Assembly: GCA_020061995.1 (NCBI GenBank)
Contig: JAGUXE010000171.1
Location: 1-25,007 of the forward strand
Reading direction: 5' to 3'
DNA from: Ignavibacteriales bacterium
GTDB taxonomy: Bacteria; Bacteroidota; Ignavibacteria; Ignavibacteriales; Ignavibacteriaceae
Length of the DNA stretch: 25,007 nucleotides
Shown here: positions 1-9,323 of the stretch, one piece after another
How positions within the stretch are numbered: position 1 is the stretch's first letter
Layout: the number at the start of each line of letters is the position of its first letter
The notes under the pieces: generated by a model
What the model was told of the DNA's origin: nothing
The model's input: only the letters and a program-made list of their open reading frames with translations
Database searches by the model: none
Position numbers and translations under genes: made by a program

Positions 1-2667
1 AAAACACTCAAATTAACAACCAAATACAAAATTCCGGTAACTTTCCGAGCAGCTGGAACAAGTCTCTCAGGCCAAGCAATTTCTGATTCTGTATTATTAA
101 TAATCAGTAATAAATGGAATCATTTTAAATTATTAGATAACGCCAATAAAATATCTTTACAACCGGGTTTAATCGGGGGTTATGTAAATAGAATTCTTTT
201 GCCATATAAAAAGAAAATAGGTCCTGATCCAGCTTCGATAAACTCTGCTATGATTGGCGGAATTGCTGCAAATAATGCGAGTGGCATGTGTTGTGGAACT
301 GCTCAAAATAGTTACAAAACATTATTTAGTATGAAAATTGTTTTTCACGATGGATCTACACTTGATACATCTGATATGAACAGCCGCAATAGTTTTTTAA
401 TTGAGAATAAGAAATTAATTGAAGGTATACAAGAAATTTATTCGATAATTAATTCAAATTCTGTATTGAAAGATCGCATAAGACACAAATTCAAAATGAA
501 AAATACGACCGGTTATAGCTTAAATGCTTTTGTCGATTATAATGACCCGATTGATATTATTCAACATCTTATGATAGGTTCTGAAGGGACTCTCGGATTC
601 ATCGCTGAAATTACTTATGATACAGTAGATGAACTCGAAGATAAAGCATCATCACTAATTATTTTCCCTACAATTGAAGAAGCGAGCAGGGGAGTCGCTA
701 AATTGAAAACATGCAATGTTGATGCTGTTGAATTAATGGATAGAGCAGCCCTTCGCTCAGTAGAAAATAAAAAGGGTATGCCCTATTATTTAAAAGAATT
801 GGAAAATAGTTGTGCAGCACTTCTAGTTGAGACGAGGGGGAAAAACAAAGAACTATTATACAATCAAATAGAAGAAATAAAAAATTCTCTCAAAAATGTC
901 CCGACGGTTTTACCGATTGAGTTTACTGATATTCCTGAAGAATACTCAGCTCTCTGGAATATCCGTAAAGGATTATTCCCATCTGTAGGGGCAATGAGGA
1001 AAACAGGGACAACCTGTATTATTGAAGATGTAGCATTTCCGGTTGCGATGCTGGCGGATGCGGTAATTGATTTGCAAATATTATTTAAAAAGTATCAATA
1101 TAATGATGCAATTATTTTCGGACACTCACTTGAGGGTAATTTGCATTTTGTATTTAATCAGGATTTTAATTCTGAAGAAGAGCTATTTCGTTATAGTAAT
1201 TTTATGAATGAGGTTACCGAGTTAGTTGTCTCGAAATACGACGGCTCACTTAAAGCTGAACATGGAACCGGTAGAAATATGGCACCATTTGTGGAGTTGG
1301 AATGGGGAAATCAAGCTTACAGTTTGATGAAAGAAATAAAATCTCTCTTTGATCCCTATAATTTGTTGAATCCAGGAGTTATAATTAATGAAGATAAAAA
1401 TATCCATTTAAAAAATTTGAAACCACTTCCTTCAACAGATCCGATTATTGATAAATGTATTGAGTGTGGTTTTTGTGAAGTCAATTGTGTTTCTAATGAT
1501 TTAACCCTTTCACCGAGACAACGAATAGTGATTCTTCGTGAAATAGCAAGATTAGAAAAAAACAATGAAGATGTATTAAGATTAAATTCTTTCTTGAAAT
1601 CAAAAGATTATTCAGTTAATCAAACTTGTGCAACAGATGGACTTTGCGCGGTTGCTTGTCCGGTTGGAATTGATACTGGCTCTATGATCAAAAAAGTCCG
1701 TTATTCTGAGAACTCAAACTTTTCAAAAAAAATAGCGATGTTAATTGCAAGAAATATGGACATCGTAACATCATTAGCAAGAGTTTCATTAAATGGTATT
1801 CATTACTTTCACAAACTTGTTGGTTCTGACACGATGGAGTATTTATCCACTTCGATTAGGAACCTTTGTTTGGGAAAAATTCCACAATGGAATAAATACA
1901 TGCCTAAGGGTGGAAAATCATATCAAACAAAATCCAATAAATCATCCAAAAATAAAGTTGTTTATTTCCCAGCTTGTATTAATCGTGCCATGGGAGTTTC
2001 AGTAGATTATGAAAATGAAATTCCGCTGGTTTTGAAGACAATTTGTTTACTTGAAAAAGCCGATTATGAAGTGTTGATTCCTGATCATATTGATAATCTT
2101 TGCTGCGGAATGGCTTTTGCCAGTAAAGGGTTTAAAGAAGCAGGTGAACTAAAAGCTATTGAACTTGAAACCGAATTACTGCGAATCACTGAAAATGGAA
2201 AAATTCCTGTTTTGTGTGATATGAGTCCATGTCTTCATAGAATGAGGGAGACATTGGATAATAGATTATCACTTTATGAACCTGTGGAGTTTATTGCAGA
2301 TTTTTTAATAGATAAACTCGAGTTTAACCAACTTGATACTACAATTTCATTCTTTCAAACATGTAGTTCAAAAAAAATGGAATTAAGCAAAAAAATTGAA
2401 ATGGTATTGAACAAATGTGTTACTAATGTAATTGAAATTGAAAGCTCTTGTTGTGGATTTGCTGGGGATAGGGGGTTTACATATCCGGAATTAAACAAAC
2501 ACGGACTATCGGAAATTAAAGAACAAATTAATGGAAAATGTGAACATGGTTATTCAAATAGTCGAACTTGTGAAATAGGTTTAAGCCTTCACAGTGGGAT
2601 TTTATTTAAATCGATTGTTTATCTGGTAGATGAATGTTCTAAACCTAAATCCGTTTCAAATTGGTGA
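1..2667 (+). CDS. FAD-binding and Fe-S-binding oxidoreductase, D-lactate/glycolate dehydrogenase type (5' partial)
   Basis: The frame is open from base 1, so the gene begins upstream of the window; 888 residues are visible. An internal TTG at 199 is not the start, because residues encoded before it (1-198) already read as a flavoprotein FAD domain (VTFRAAGTSLSGQ). Next come GPDPASINSAMIGG and GHSLEGNLH, then EHGTGRNMAP near 1258-1287, which are hallmarks of the GlcD/Dld family. The C-terminal half is a GlpC/GlcF-like module: a C-x2-C-x2-C-x3-C motif at 1456-1491, a second cysteine cluster ending in CP at about 1627-1665, and two CCG motifs at 2101-2109 and 2449-2457. Such fusions oxidise D-2-hydroxyacids (often D-lactate) and pass electrons through Fe-S clusters to quinone or cytochrome at the inner membrane. 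The substrate cannot be read from sequence; D-lactate is the family default. It precedes the respiratory operon but is separated from it by 234 bases. Confidence 0.88.
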   Translation, partial: KTLKLTTKYKIPVTFRAAGTSLSGQAISDSVLLIISNKWNHFKLLDNANKISLQPGLIGGYVNRILLPYKKKIGPDPASINSAMIGGIAANNASGMCCGTAQNSYKTLFSMKIVFHDGSTLDTSDMNSRNSFLIENKKLIEGIQEIYSIINSNSVLKDRIRHKFKMKNTTGYSLNAFVDYNDPIDIIQHLMIGSEGTLGFIAEITYDTVDELEDKASSLIIFPTIEEASRGVAKLKTCNVDAVELMDRAALRSVENKKGMPYYLKELENSCAALLVETRGKNKELLYNQIEEIKNSLKNVPTVLPIEFTDIPEEYSALWNIRKGLFPSVGAMRKTGTTCIIEDVAFPVAMLADAVIDLQILFKKYQYNDAIIFGHSLEGNLHFVFNQDFNSEEELFRYSNFMNEVTELVVSKYDGSLKAEHGTGRNMAPFVELEWGNQAYSLMKEIKSLFDPYNLLNPGVIINEDKNIHLKNLKPLPSTDPIIDKCIECGFCEVNCVSNDLTLSPRQRIVILREIARLEKNNEDVLRLNSFLKSKDYSVNQTCATDGLCAVACPVGIDTGSMIKKVRYSENSNFSKKIAMLIARNMDIVTSLARVSLNGIHYFHKLVGSDTMEYLSTSIRNLCLGKIPQWNKYMPKGGKSYQTKSNKSSKNKVVYFPACINRAMGVSVDYENEIPLVLKTICLLEKADYEVLIPDHIDNLCCGMAFASKGFKEAGELKAIELETELLRITENGKIPVLCDMSPCLHRMRETLDNRLSLYEPVEFIADFLIDKLEFNQLDTTISFFQTCSSKKMELSKKIEMVLNKCVTNVIEIESSCCGFAGDRGFTYPELNKHGLSEIKEQINGKCEHGYSNSRTCEIGLSLHSGILFKSIVYLVDECSKPKSVSNW

Positions 2668-2901
2668 ATAATAGCAATTGATTCTGCTAGGGAAGAATAT
2701 CAATATCAAAATCATTCAAAAAACTTATTTCAATTATTTGATTTATACTGGTATTTTTTTATGTTTGGAACTGAAAATTAGGAGGGCAGAATTCTCTTAA
2801 TATTTCCTATGTGTTTATAGCGGCTCATTCTTATCATAGCCCGCATTTAAAAAGTTACTAAACCAAAAACGAAATTAACTTTCTAATTTTGAAGGTCACA
2901 G
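2668..2901. other. Intergenic region between the flavoprotein gene and actA
   Basis: This is the longest gap in the window (234 bases) and has no credible ORF. It holds the promoter candidate at 2737-2767 and a GAAGG ribosome-binding site at 2891-2895, six bases before the actA ATG. A weak 5-bp inverted repeat (TAGCA/TGCTA, 2672-2689) follows the upstream stop but lacks a T-tract, so no terminator is called. I see no riboswitch or small RNA. Confidence 0.6.
2737..2767 (+). promoter_or_regulatory. Candidate Bacteroidota-type promoter for the act/cox operon
   Basis: TTTG at 2737-2740 is followed after 19 bases by TATGTTTG at 2760-2767. This fits the Bacteroidota primary-sigma consensus (-33 TTTG, -7 TAnnTTTG) in both sequence and spacing. 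Transcription would start near 2773 and leave a leader of about 130 bases before actA. It lies in the only sizeable gap ahead of the 15-kb plus-strand operon. The match is seen directly; use by this organism is inferred. Confidence 0.5.
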
Positions 2902-3471
2902 ATGTCAAATAATTTTATTGACTACATACTGCGGATACGGTTACCAATTGTAATATTTGTTGCAGTAGTTTCATTTGCAATTACATATTTTGCTTCAAGG
3001 GCAGAAAGAGATGGGGTGGGATATACTCCTGATCAACCAATTAATTTCTCTCATGCATTACATGCAGGACAAATGAAAATTGATTGTCAATATTGTCATA
3101 CAACAGTAGAGAAAACTCGACATGCATCAATTCCTGCAGCAGCAACATGTATGAATTGTCATACAGTCGCAAGAAAAGACAGACCTGAAATAATCAAGTT
3201 AACAAAATATTATAATGATGGAACACCAATTCCTTGGAAACGAATTCATAAAGTACCGGACTATGCATATTTTAACCATAGTTCCCATGTTGTCAAGGGG
3301 ATTGAATGTCAGACTTGCCATGGTCCTGTCGAAGAGATGGAAAAAGTTAGTCAAGTAAAACCATTTACGATGGGAGATTGTTTGTCGTGTCATAGAAATG
3401 CTCAATCTAATCTACCATATTTAAAACAAGTTAATAAAGGTCCCGATAATTGCTGGGCTTGTCATCGTTAA
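2902..3471 (+). CDS. actA: Alternative complex III pentahaem cytochrome c subunit ActA
   Basis: The 189-residue protein has one N-terminal membrane helix (about residues 13-30) and five CXXCH haem-c motifs at C62/C65/H66, C83/C86/H87, C136/C139/H140, C160/C163/H164 and C184/C187/H188. Length, anchor and haem count match ActA, the periplasmic multihaem subunit of alternative complex III, which passes electrons from the Fe-S subunit ActB towards cytochrome c or the oxidase. It is the first gene of the operon. The ATG follows a GAAGG site by six bases and lies downstream of a Bacteroidota-like promoter. Extra histidines (H51, H54, H74, H116, H126, H129) could supply distal haem ligands. The following gene order makes the assignment firm. 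Confidence 0.93.
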   Translation: MSNNFIDYILRIRLPIVIFVAVVSFAITYFASRAERDGVGYTPDQPINFSHALHAGQMKIDCQYCHTTVEKTRHASIPAAATCMNCHTVARKDRPEIIKLTKYYNDGTPIPWKRIHKVPDYAYFNHSSHVVKGIECQTCHGPVEEMEKVSQVKPFTMGDCLSCHRNAQSNLPYLKQVNKGPDNCWACHR

Positions 3472-3483
3472 TTCGGAGTTGTT

Positions 3484-3690
3484 ATGAGTGATATTATTAT
3501 TAATAAGAATATTAAAACGATTGAGCGGAAGAAATTTTTTGCATCAATAGGTATTGGGTTAACCGGATTAATGTTGTTCTCATATTCACCGGTAAAATTT
3601 TTATTAAAAAAAAATAAAACGACAAAAATAAAAGTATCAGTTAATCAGCTTTCAGTAAAAAGAGAAATCACAGGTGCTAAAAATGTCTGA
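3484..3690 (+). CDS. Unrecognised 68-residue membrane miniprotein between actA and actB
   Basis: ATG at 3484 has a CGGAG ribosome-binding site five to six bases upstream and lies 12 bases after the actA stop. The frame ends by overlapping the actB ATG by 8 bases (ATGTCTGA), suggesting translational coupling. The product has a basic ERKKFF stretch at residues 14-19, one hydrophobic helix at about 20-36, a KFLLKKNKTTK basic segment, and a hydrophilic tail. This resembles a Tat-like leader or single-pass anchor with almost no mature domain, much like the N-terminus of a Rieske-type or molybdopterin-family protein. No cofactor-binding residues are present and there is no cysteine. I do not recognise a family. 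It could be a small accessory subunit of the Act complex or the remnant of a once larger protein. Confidence 0.65.
   Translation: MSDIIINKNIKTIERKKFFASIGIGLTGLMLFSYSPVKFLLKKNKTTKIKVSVNQLSVKREITGAKNV
3672..3676 (+). promoter_or_regulatory. Ribosome-binding site deciding the actB start
   Basis: AGGTG lies six bases before the ATG at 3683, inside the 3' end of the 68-residue ORF. Its last three bases are also the GTG that a naive caller would take as the start. The spacing supports ATG 3683. Confidence 0.65.
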
Positions 3691-6600
3691 AAATTTTAAC
3701 GATAATTCAAACGGAAATCAATCAGATCCGAACTACTGGAGAAGTTTCGAAGAGCTGTATAAAGATGAGAATACTCAAAAAGCAAAATTTGATGAGTTCA
3801 AAGATGGAGTTACTGACCAGTTCGAGATTGATAAAAATTTATCCGGATTATCTAGAAGAAAATTTCTTGCTCTTTTAGGAGCTTCGGCAGCATTAGCTGG
3901 TGCAGGGTGTTCTGATTATAGGGATAAGGGAGAAATAATTCCTTATAATCAAAAACCTGAAGAGATTGTTTTGGGTGCTGCTAATTATTATGCTTCCACC
4001 TGTTTATCGTGTGAAAATGCTTGCGGAATTTTAATAAAAACCCGTGAAGGAAGACCAATAAAAGTAGACGGCAATCCCGATCATCCGGTAAGCAAAGGTA
4101 AAATTTGTGCAAAGGGACAGGCAAGTATTCTTGATCTATACGATCCTTCAAGGTTGCAATCTCCGATGATTAAAAGAGGTGGAAGTTTTATCACAAGTGA
4201 TTGGAAAACAATTGATCAAGAAGTATTGAAGGTTATCAATAATGAATCTTCAAAAGAGATTGCAATAGTTACTCATTCAATCTTATCACCGACAACTCAA
4301 AAATTATTAAATGAGTTTAAAGTAAAATATCTTGAGGCTCAGGTTTATTCTTATGAATTATTTGATAATTCAATAAAAAACTCGGCATGGCAAAAATGTT
4401 ATAATCAGAACAACTTTCCATTGATAAAATGGGATGAAGCTGAGGTAATCCTTTCTCTTGAAGGTGATTTTTTGGGAATTGAAGGTAATAAGGTTGAGCA
4501 AGTTCGCCTTTATACTGAAAAACGCGATGTAATGAAGGGGAGTGATTTCAATCGACTCTATGTTGTTGAAGGAAATATGTCATTAACCGGTATGAATGCT
4601 GATTACAGATTACGTCTTAAGCCCGATGCTCAATATGATTTAGTGATGGCATTATTAAACGAAATAATAATTGTTAAAAAATCCTCAAAAATATCCGTTG
4701 ATAATAATGCGATTACGGCATTGTCAGCTTTTAATCTTAATGCCATATCTAAAAAGTTTGAATTATCAAAAGATGCACTTAATCAATTAGTTACTGATCT
4801 AATTAAAAATAGTGGTAAATCATTAGTTTATGCAGGTCGAGCACTAAGTGAGAAAGTTCAGATAGCAGTTAATCTTTTAAATGAAGTTTTAGGCAATACA
4901 CGATTATACAAGGATGGTGAATCTTTACAAAGTTCAACGCTCAGTAATTATTCTGAATTTGAAGAATTGGTCACTAAATTGAATGATGGTAAAGTAAAAG
5001 CGGTTATTCATTTTGACAGTAACCCCGTTTATCATTTGCCGGCTGAACTGAATTACTCTAAAGCACTTTCAAAAACTTCTGCAATAACTCTAACCGCTTC
5101 GGTCAATGAAACCACGGCATTAAGCAATTTTGTTTTACCAATAAATCATACATTTGAATCATGGGGAGATGTAAAAGTTAGAACCGGGTTTTATTCCTTA
5201 GTACAACCGGTTATTGCTCCATTATATAATACAAGACAAAAGGAAGCCATATTATTAACATGGTTATCCGGAGATTCTCAAAAATATTCAGAGACAATTT
5301 ATCTAGATTATCTAAAAAACAATTGGAAATCATCAATATATCCTTCTTTAAGTTCACTTTTTGATTTTGAAAGATACTGGGCTGGTATTCTACACGATGG
5401 TGTTTCGAAAATGAGTGAAAACGTAAATCTAAACTACAGTTTTTCTCAAAGTTCTCTTAGCTTATTAAATGATCGAACTGAAAGTCAACAAGGATTTACT
5501 GTCGTATTACAAGAAAGTTATTCACTTGGTGATGGAAGATTTGCAAATAATGGGTGGTTACAGGAATTGCCGCATCCGATATCAAAAGTTACATGGGACA
5601 ATTACGCAGCAATTTCTGAAAAAACTTCAAAAAAACTATTGTTAAAAACGAATGATGTAATTTCGGTGAATGTTGATAGTAGGAAGATTAAAATTCCTGT
5701 TCTAATCCAACCAGGTGTAGCTGATAACATGATAGCTATCGATTTGGGTTATGGACGAAAAAATTCACCAATCGTCGCAAATGAAGTTGGTTTTAACGCC
5801 AATAATCTTTTGTCTAAGAAACCTTCAATTTCACGGTGGATTAATGCTGGTGCTGCAATTAGTAAAACTAACGAAACCTATAACATCGTTTCCACGCAAG
5901 ATCATCATACATTTGATGATTCGCTAATACAAGATATTCACTTTAAACGAGCCATAATTCAAGAAGGAACTTTATCTCAATACAAGAAAAATCCAAACTT
6001 TCTTAATACAAAGAAACATGATCTTGTTAATATGTATAAAGATTTCGAATACAGTGGTGTTAAATGGGCGATGTCAATTGATTTGAACAAGTGCTTAGGT
6101 TGCGGCGATTGTGTAGTAGCATGTAATGTCGAAAATAACATCCCGGTTGTTGGTAAAGATCAAGTCGCTCTTGGAAGAGAAATGAATTGGTTAAGAATTG
6201 ATAGGTATTATTCAGGGACACCTGAAAACCCTAAAGTAAGTTTACAACCTATGTTATGTCAGCATTGCGATCATGCACCATGTGAGAATGTTTGTCCTGT
6301 TGTTGCCACAACTCATAGTGAAGATGGACTTAATCAAATGGTATATAACAGATGTGTTGGTACTAGATATTGCTCAAATAACTGCCCCTATAAAGTAAGG
6401 CGATATAATTTCTTCAACTTCAGAGATCACTTCAGATCAGGATATCAGGAACAACCATCTTTTGAGCTGGCGATGAATCCTGAGGTTACGGTAAGGTCTC
6501 GTGGTGTAATGGAAAAATGCACATTTTGTGTACAAAGAATTATGGAAGCGCGTCAGGAAGCTGCAAAGAATAATACAACTATAAAAGGAACAGATGTTAA

Positions 6601-6784
6601 AACTGCTTGTCAGGATGCTTGTGGAACAGAAGCAATTATTTTTGGTGATATGAATGATGTCGAGTCAAAATTATCTAAATATAGAAATCATCAACTTGGT
6701 TATGTGGTTTTAGAGGAATTAAATGTGAAACCAAATGTGACTTATATTGCCAAATTACGAAATACTTTTTCGGAGGAAGTATAG
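3683..6784 (+). CDS. actB: Alternative complex III iron-sulfur subunit ActB (TAT-variant-translocated molybdopterin oxidoreductase-like)
   Basis: The ATG at 3683 (1033 residues) is preferred over the GTG at 3674 because AGGTG at 3672-3676 is then a ribosome-binding site six bases upstream. The N-terminus has the extended leader typical of this family: [10 protein letters not shown] at 17-26, then SRRKFL with the twin arginine at 58-59, a hydrophobic run and C76. The B1 domain resembles molybdopterin oxidoreductases and keeps C107-x2-C110-x3-C114-x27-C142. The C-terminal B2 domain is ferredoxin-like, with [37 protein letters not shown] and CTFC...CQDAC motifs. Threonine in place of the second cysteine of the third motif fits the [3Fe-4S] site known in ActB. 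Alternative complex III ActB lacks molybdenum cofactor and relays electrons from quinol towards ActA. The stop (TAG) shares its last base with the actC GTG. Confidence 0.93.
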   Translation: MSENFNDNSNGNQSDPNYWRSFEELYKDENTQKAKFDEFKDGVTDQFEIDKNLSGLSRRKFLALLGASAALAGAGCSDYRDKGEIIPYNQKPEEIVLGAANYYASTCLSCENACGILIKTREGRPIKVDGNPDHPVSKGKICAKGQASILDLYDPSRLQSPMIKRGGSFITSDWKTIDQEVLKVINNESSKEIAIVTHSILSPTTQKLLNEFKVKYLEAQVYSYELFDNSIKNSAWQKCYNQNNFPLIKWDEAEVILSLEGDFLGIEGNKVEQVRLYTEKRDVMKGSDFNRLYVVEGNMSLTGMNADYRLRLKPDAQYDLVMALLNEIIIVKKSSKISVDNNAITALSAFNLNAISKKFELSKDALNQLVTDLIKNSGKSLVYAGRALSEKVQIAVNLLNEVLGNTRLYKDGESLQSSTLSNYSEFEELVTKLNDGKVKAVIHFDSNPVYHLPAELNYSKALSKTSAITLTASVNETTALSNFVLPINHTFESWGDVKVRTGFYSLVQPVIAPLYNTRQKEAILLTWLSGDSQKYSETIYLDYLKNNWKSSIYPSLSSLFDFERYWAGILHDGVSKMSENVNLNYSFSQSSLSLLNDRTESQQGFTVVLQESYSLGDGRFANNGWLQELPHPISKVTWDNYAAISEKTSKKLLLKTNDVISVNVDSRKIKIPVLIQPGVADNMIAIDLGYGRKNSPIVANEVGFNANNLLSKKPSISRWINAGAAISKTNETYNIVSTQDHHTFDDSLIQDIHFKRAIIQEGTLSQYKKNPNFLNTKKHDLVNMYKDFEYSGVKWAMSIDLNKCLGCGDCVVACNVENNIPVVGKDQVALGREMNWLRIDRYYSGTPENPKVSLQPMLCQHCDHAPCENVCPVVATTHSEDGLNQMVYNRCVGTRYCSNNCPYKVRRYNFFNFRDHFRSGYQEQPSFELAMNPEVTVRSRGVMEKCTFCVQRIMEARQEAAKNNTTIKGTDVKTACQDACGTEAIIFGDMNDVESKLSKYRNHQLGYVVLEELNVKPNVTYIAKLRNTFSEEV

Positions 6785-8157
6785 TGAATATTGATTATGC
6801 TCAAGAATTACCTGTAGTCGAAGGAAGGATGACCTTAAGGGAAATTGACGATCTCATTGCTCGCCCGATGGATGAAAAGCCTAACAAAAAATATTTTCTT
6901 GCTTTAGCTTTTACTTTATCACTTGTAGCGATTGGTGCTGTCAGTGTGGCGTTAACTCTCTATTACGGAATAGGAATGTGGGGTAATAACCAACCTGTAG
7001 GTTGGGCTTTCGATATTGTTAATTTTGTTTTTTGGGTTGGTATCGGACATGCAGGAACTCTTATTTCTGCAATTCTTTTTCTTTTAAGACAAAAATGGAG
7101 AACAGGGATTGCACGTTTTGCTGAAGCAATGACAATTTTTGCTGTATTGTGTGCTGCAATTTTTCCAGTTTTGCACACAGGTAGAATGTGGGTTGCTGTT
7201 GTTTACCTTCTTCCTTATCCTAATCAGCATAGTTTGTGGGTTAACTTTACTTCACCACTCATTTGGGATGTTTTTGCAGTCTCTACATATTTAACTGTCT
7301 CCCTTGTATTTTGGTACGTAGGTTTGATACCGGATTTTGCAACACTTCGAGATAGGACAGTATCAAAAATAAAGAAAGTTATCTATTCTGTTTTTAGTCT
7401 TGGATGGAGACATTCTCACAGGAATTGGCAACATTATGAAAAATCATATATGCTACTCGCGGGTTTTGCTACACCATTGGTTTTGTCGGTACATACAATA
7501 GTTTCTTTTGACTTTGCGGTTTCGATTCTACCGGGATGGCATACGACAATTTTCCCTCCCTATTTTGTTGCCGGTGCAATTTTCTCTGGATTTGCTATGG
7601 TTGTAACTGTCTTGATTTTTGTAAGAAAAGTATTCGACTTGGAAAATATAATAACCATTAACCATCTTGAAAAGATGAACAAAGTTATTCTTGCAACAGG
7701 AATGATGGTTGGTTATGCTTATGGGATGGAGTTTTTTATTGCATGGTACAGTGGTAATCCTGCTGAGCAATTTGTATTTATAAATAGAGCATTTGGTCCA
7801 TACGCATGGGCATATTGGATAATGGTAAGTTGCAATGTTATCTTCCCACAATTCTTCTGGGTAAAAAAAATAAGAAGATCTGTTCCCATTATGTTGATAA
7901 TTGTAATTTTTGTAAATATAGGTATGTGGTTTGAGAGGTTCGTAATTACGGTTACTTCACTCCATAGAGATTTCCTACCTTCAAGTTGGGGTTATTATAC
8001 ACCTACTTTGGTAGACTTCGGTGTTTTAATTGGCAGTTTTGGACTCTTCTTCACACTGGTACTATTATTTACAAAAACTTTACCTGTGATATCAATTTCA
8101 GAGGTAAAAGCTGTAGCTGAAGGAGCACAACCATCGCATCATGGAGGTGAACACTAA
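6784..8157 (+). CDS. actC: Alternative complex III NrfD-like membrane subunit ActC
   Basis: The 457-residue protein is a polytopic membrane protein of the NrfD/PsrC family with about ten helices. It carries GHAGT (H89), [10 protein letters not shown] (H131) and SPLIWDVFA (D162), which match the polar residues proposed for quinol binding and proton transfer in ActC. The GTG start shares one base with the actB stop (TAGTG). A GGAGG site seven bases upstream supports it. The histidine-rich tail (PSHHGGEH) is cytoplasmic or periplasmic and of unknown role. The last base is also the first base of the next gene (TAATG). Confidence 0.93.
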   Translation: MNIDYAQELPVVEGRMTLREIDDLIARPMDEKPNKKYFLALAFTLSLVAIGAVSVALTLYYGIGMWGNNQPVGWAFDIVNFVFWVGIGHAGTLISAILFLLRQKWRTGIARFAEAMTIFAVLCAAIFPVLHTGRMWVAVVYLLPYPNQHSLWVNFTSPLIWDVFAVSTYLTVSLVFWYVGLIPDFATLRDRTVSKIKKVIYSVFSLGWRHSHRNWQHYEKSYMLLAGFATPLVLSVHTIVSFDFAVSILPGWHTTIFPPYFVAGAIFSGFAMVVTVLIFVRKVFDLENIITINHLEKMNKVILATGMMVGYAYGMEFFIAWYSGNPAEQFVFINRAFGPYAWAYWIMVSCNVIFPQFFWVKKIRRSVPIMLIIVIFVNIGMWFERFVITVTSLHRDFLPSSWGYYTPTLVDFGVLIGSFGLFFTLVLLFTKTLPVISISEVKAVAEGAQPSHHGGEH

Positions 8158-9323
8158 TGGAACAGATAAAAAAACTGTACGCAATTTCTTCGCTGTATGA
8201 TTCACCTGATGCAATTATTAAAGCTGCAAAAACTGTAACAGCAAAAGGTTTCACTAAATATGATGTTCACACACCATACCCTGTTCATGGTATGGATAAA
8301 GCAATGAATTTGCCCCCATCAAAATTGGGGTTTGTTACACTTGCTTTTGGGCTATCAGGTGCAGCAATTGCACTTTTGATAATGTACTGGACAATGAGTA
8401 TCGATTATCCGATGATTATAGGCGGAAAACCATTTTTCTCTTTACCGGCATTTATACCAGTTACCTTTGAGTTAACAGTTTTATTAGCCACACTTTCCAC
8501 CGTAATAGGAATGATTACTTTTTTCTTCTATTTTCCAAATAACAGTCATCCAATTCATGATACAGATTATATGAAAAATGTATCAATTGATAAATATGGT
8601 ATTTGTATCGAGTCTACTGATGAGAAATTTAACGAAGAAGAAATTAAGAAGCTTTTCACAAGTTTGGGCGCGATAAAGATAGAGAAAATCTATTTCCCTG
8701 ATAAACTGAATGTGAAGATATTAGAACCAAAGTTCATAGGCTTACTTTTAATAGTGGCAGTTTTTGTGTCACTATCAACTTATCTTCATTTAAATAAGCT
8801 TATGTTTATTGTTCCATTTAATTGGATGATGGATCAGGGAAGATTAGATGTTCAATCAAGTTCTGAATTCTTCAAAGATAATTATGGAATGAGAAATCCG
8901 GTTAAAGGAACTGTGGCAAGAGGTTTTATGCCTTATGAATTCAAAATGCAAAATGAACCTGCCGTTCCACTATCAAATCCTTTTCTGCCAACAAAAGAAA
9001 ATCTTGTTCTGGGAGAGAAAAAATACAATACTTTTTGTTCTCCCTGTCATGGAAATTTAGGTGATGGTGATAGTAGATTGAGAGGGCAATTTCCTCAACC
9101 ACCAAGTTTACATTCTACAAAATCACGTGAATGGCAAGATGGAAATCTATATCATGTAATTGTTAATGGACAAAATGTGATGCCTTCATATGCTTCTCAG
9201 ATGACAAGGGAAGAGAGATGGGCAGTAGTAAATTACATCAGAGTTTTACAGCGTGCAAAAAATGCAAGCGAGGCTGATATTCAAGCGATAAAAAAGGAGC
9301 CTGTAACTAATGTCTCAGAGTAA
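8157..9323 (+). CDS. actDE: Fused ActD-ActE: DUF3341 membrane subunit joined to monohaem cytochrome c
   Basis: The 388-residue protein joins two subunits that are usually separate. Residues 1-182 are ActD (DUF3341): N-terminal KKLYAISSLYDSPDAI, two membrane helices at about 57-80 and 98-125, and an alpha/beta tail. Residues 190-212 form a third helix. Residues about 225-388 are ActE: DQGRLDVQSSSEFF, PVKGTVARGFMPYE, then haem motif C294-SP-C297-H298 and axial-ligand candidate M342 in VMPSYA. ActE is normally a separate lipoprotein; here the lipid anchor is replaced by a helix continuous with ActD. No stop or internal ribosome-binding site separates the halves. The ATG overlaps the actC stop by one base, and the 3' end overlaps actF by 14 bases. 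The cytochrome domain would be the periplasmic electron exit. Confidence 0.9.
   Translation: MEQIKKLYAISSLYDSPDAIIKAAKTVTAKGFTKYDVHTPYPVHGMDKAMNLPPSKLGFVTLAFGLSGAAIALLIMYWTMSIDYPMIIGGKPFFSLPAFIPVTFELTVLLATLSTVIGMITFFFYFPNNSHPIHDTDYMKNVSIDKYGICIESTDEKFNEEEIKKLFTSLGAIKIEKIYFPDKLNVKILEPKFIGLLLIVAVFVSLSTYLHLNKLMFIVPFNWMMDQGRLDVQSSSEFFKDNYGMRNPVKGTVARGFMPYEFKMQNEPAVPLSNPFLPTKENLVLGEKKYNTFCSPCHGNLGDGDSRLRGQFPQPPSLHSTKSREWQDGNLYHVIVNGQNVMPSYASQMTREERWAVVNYIRVLQRAKNASEADIQAIKKEPVTNVSE

Noticed and set aside
2672..2689. Inverted repeat TAGCA...TGCTA after the flavoprotein gene as a terminator
   Set aside because: The stem is only 5 bp with no following T-tract.
2807..2839. CTATG...CATAG pair in the actA leader as a regulatory hairpin
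   Set aside because: Five base pairs with a loop over 20 bases; no supporting structure or known motif.
2884..2891. TAATTTTG as a second TAnnTTTG -7 box directly before actA
   Set aside because: There is no TTTG at the right distance upstream, and transcription would start almost at the ATG despite a ribosome-binding site being present.
3674..3682. GTG start for actB
   Set aside because: The GTG is part of the AGGTG ribosome-binding site for the ATG at 3683.
7528..7851. 107-residue minus-strand ORF inside actC
   Set aside because: Shadow of the membrane protein frame; composition and lack of any start signal argue against coding.
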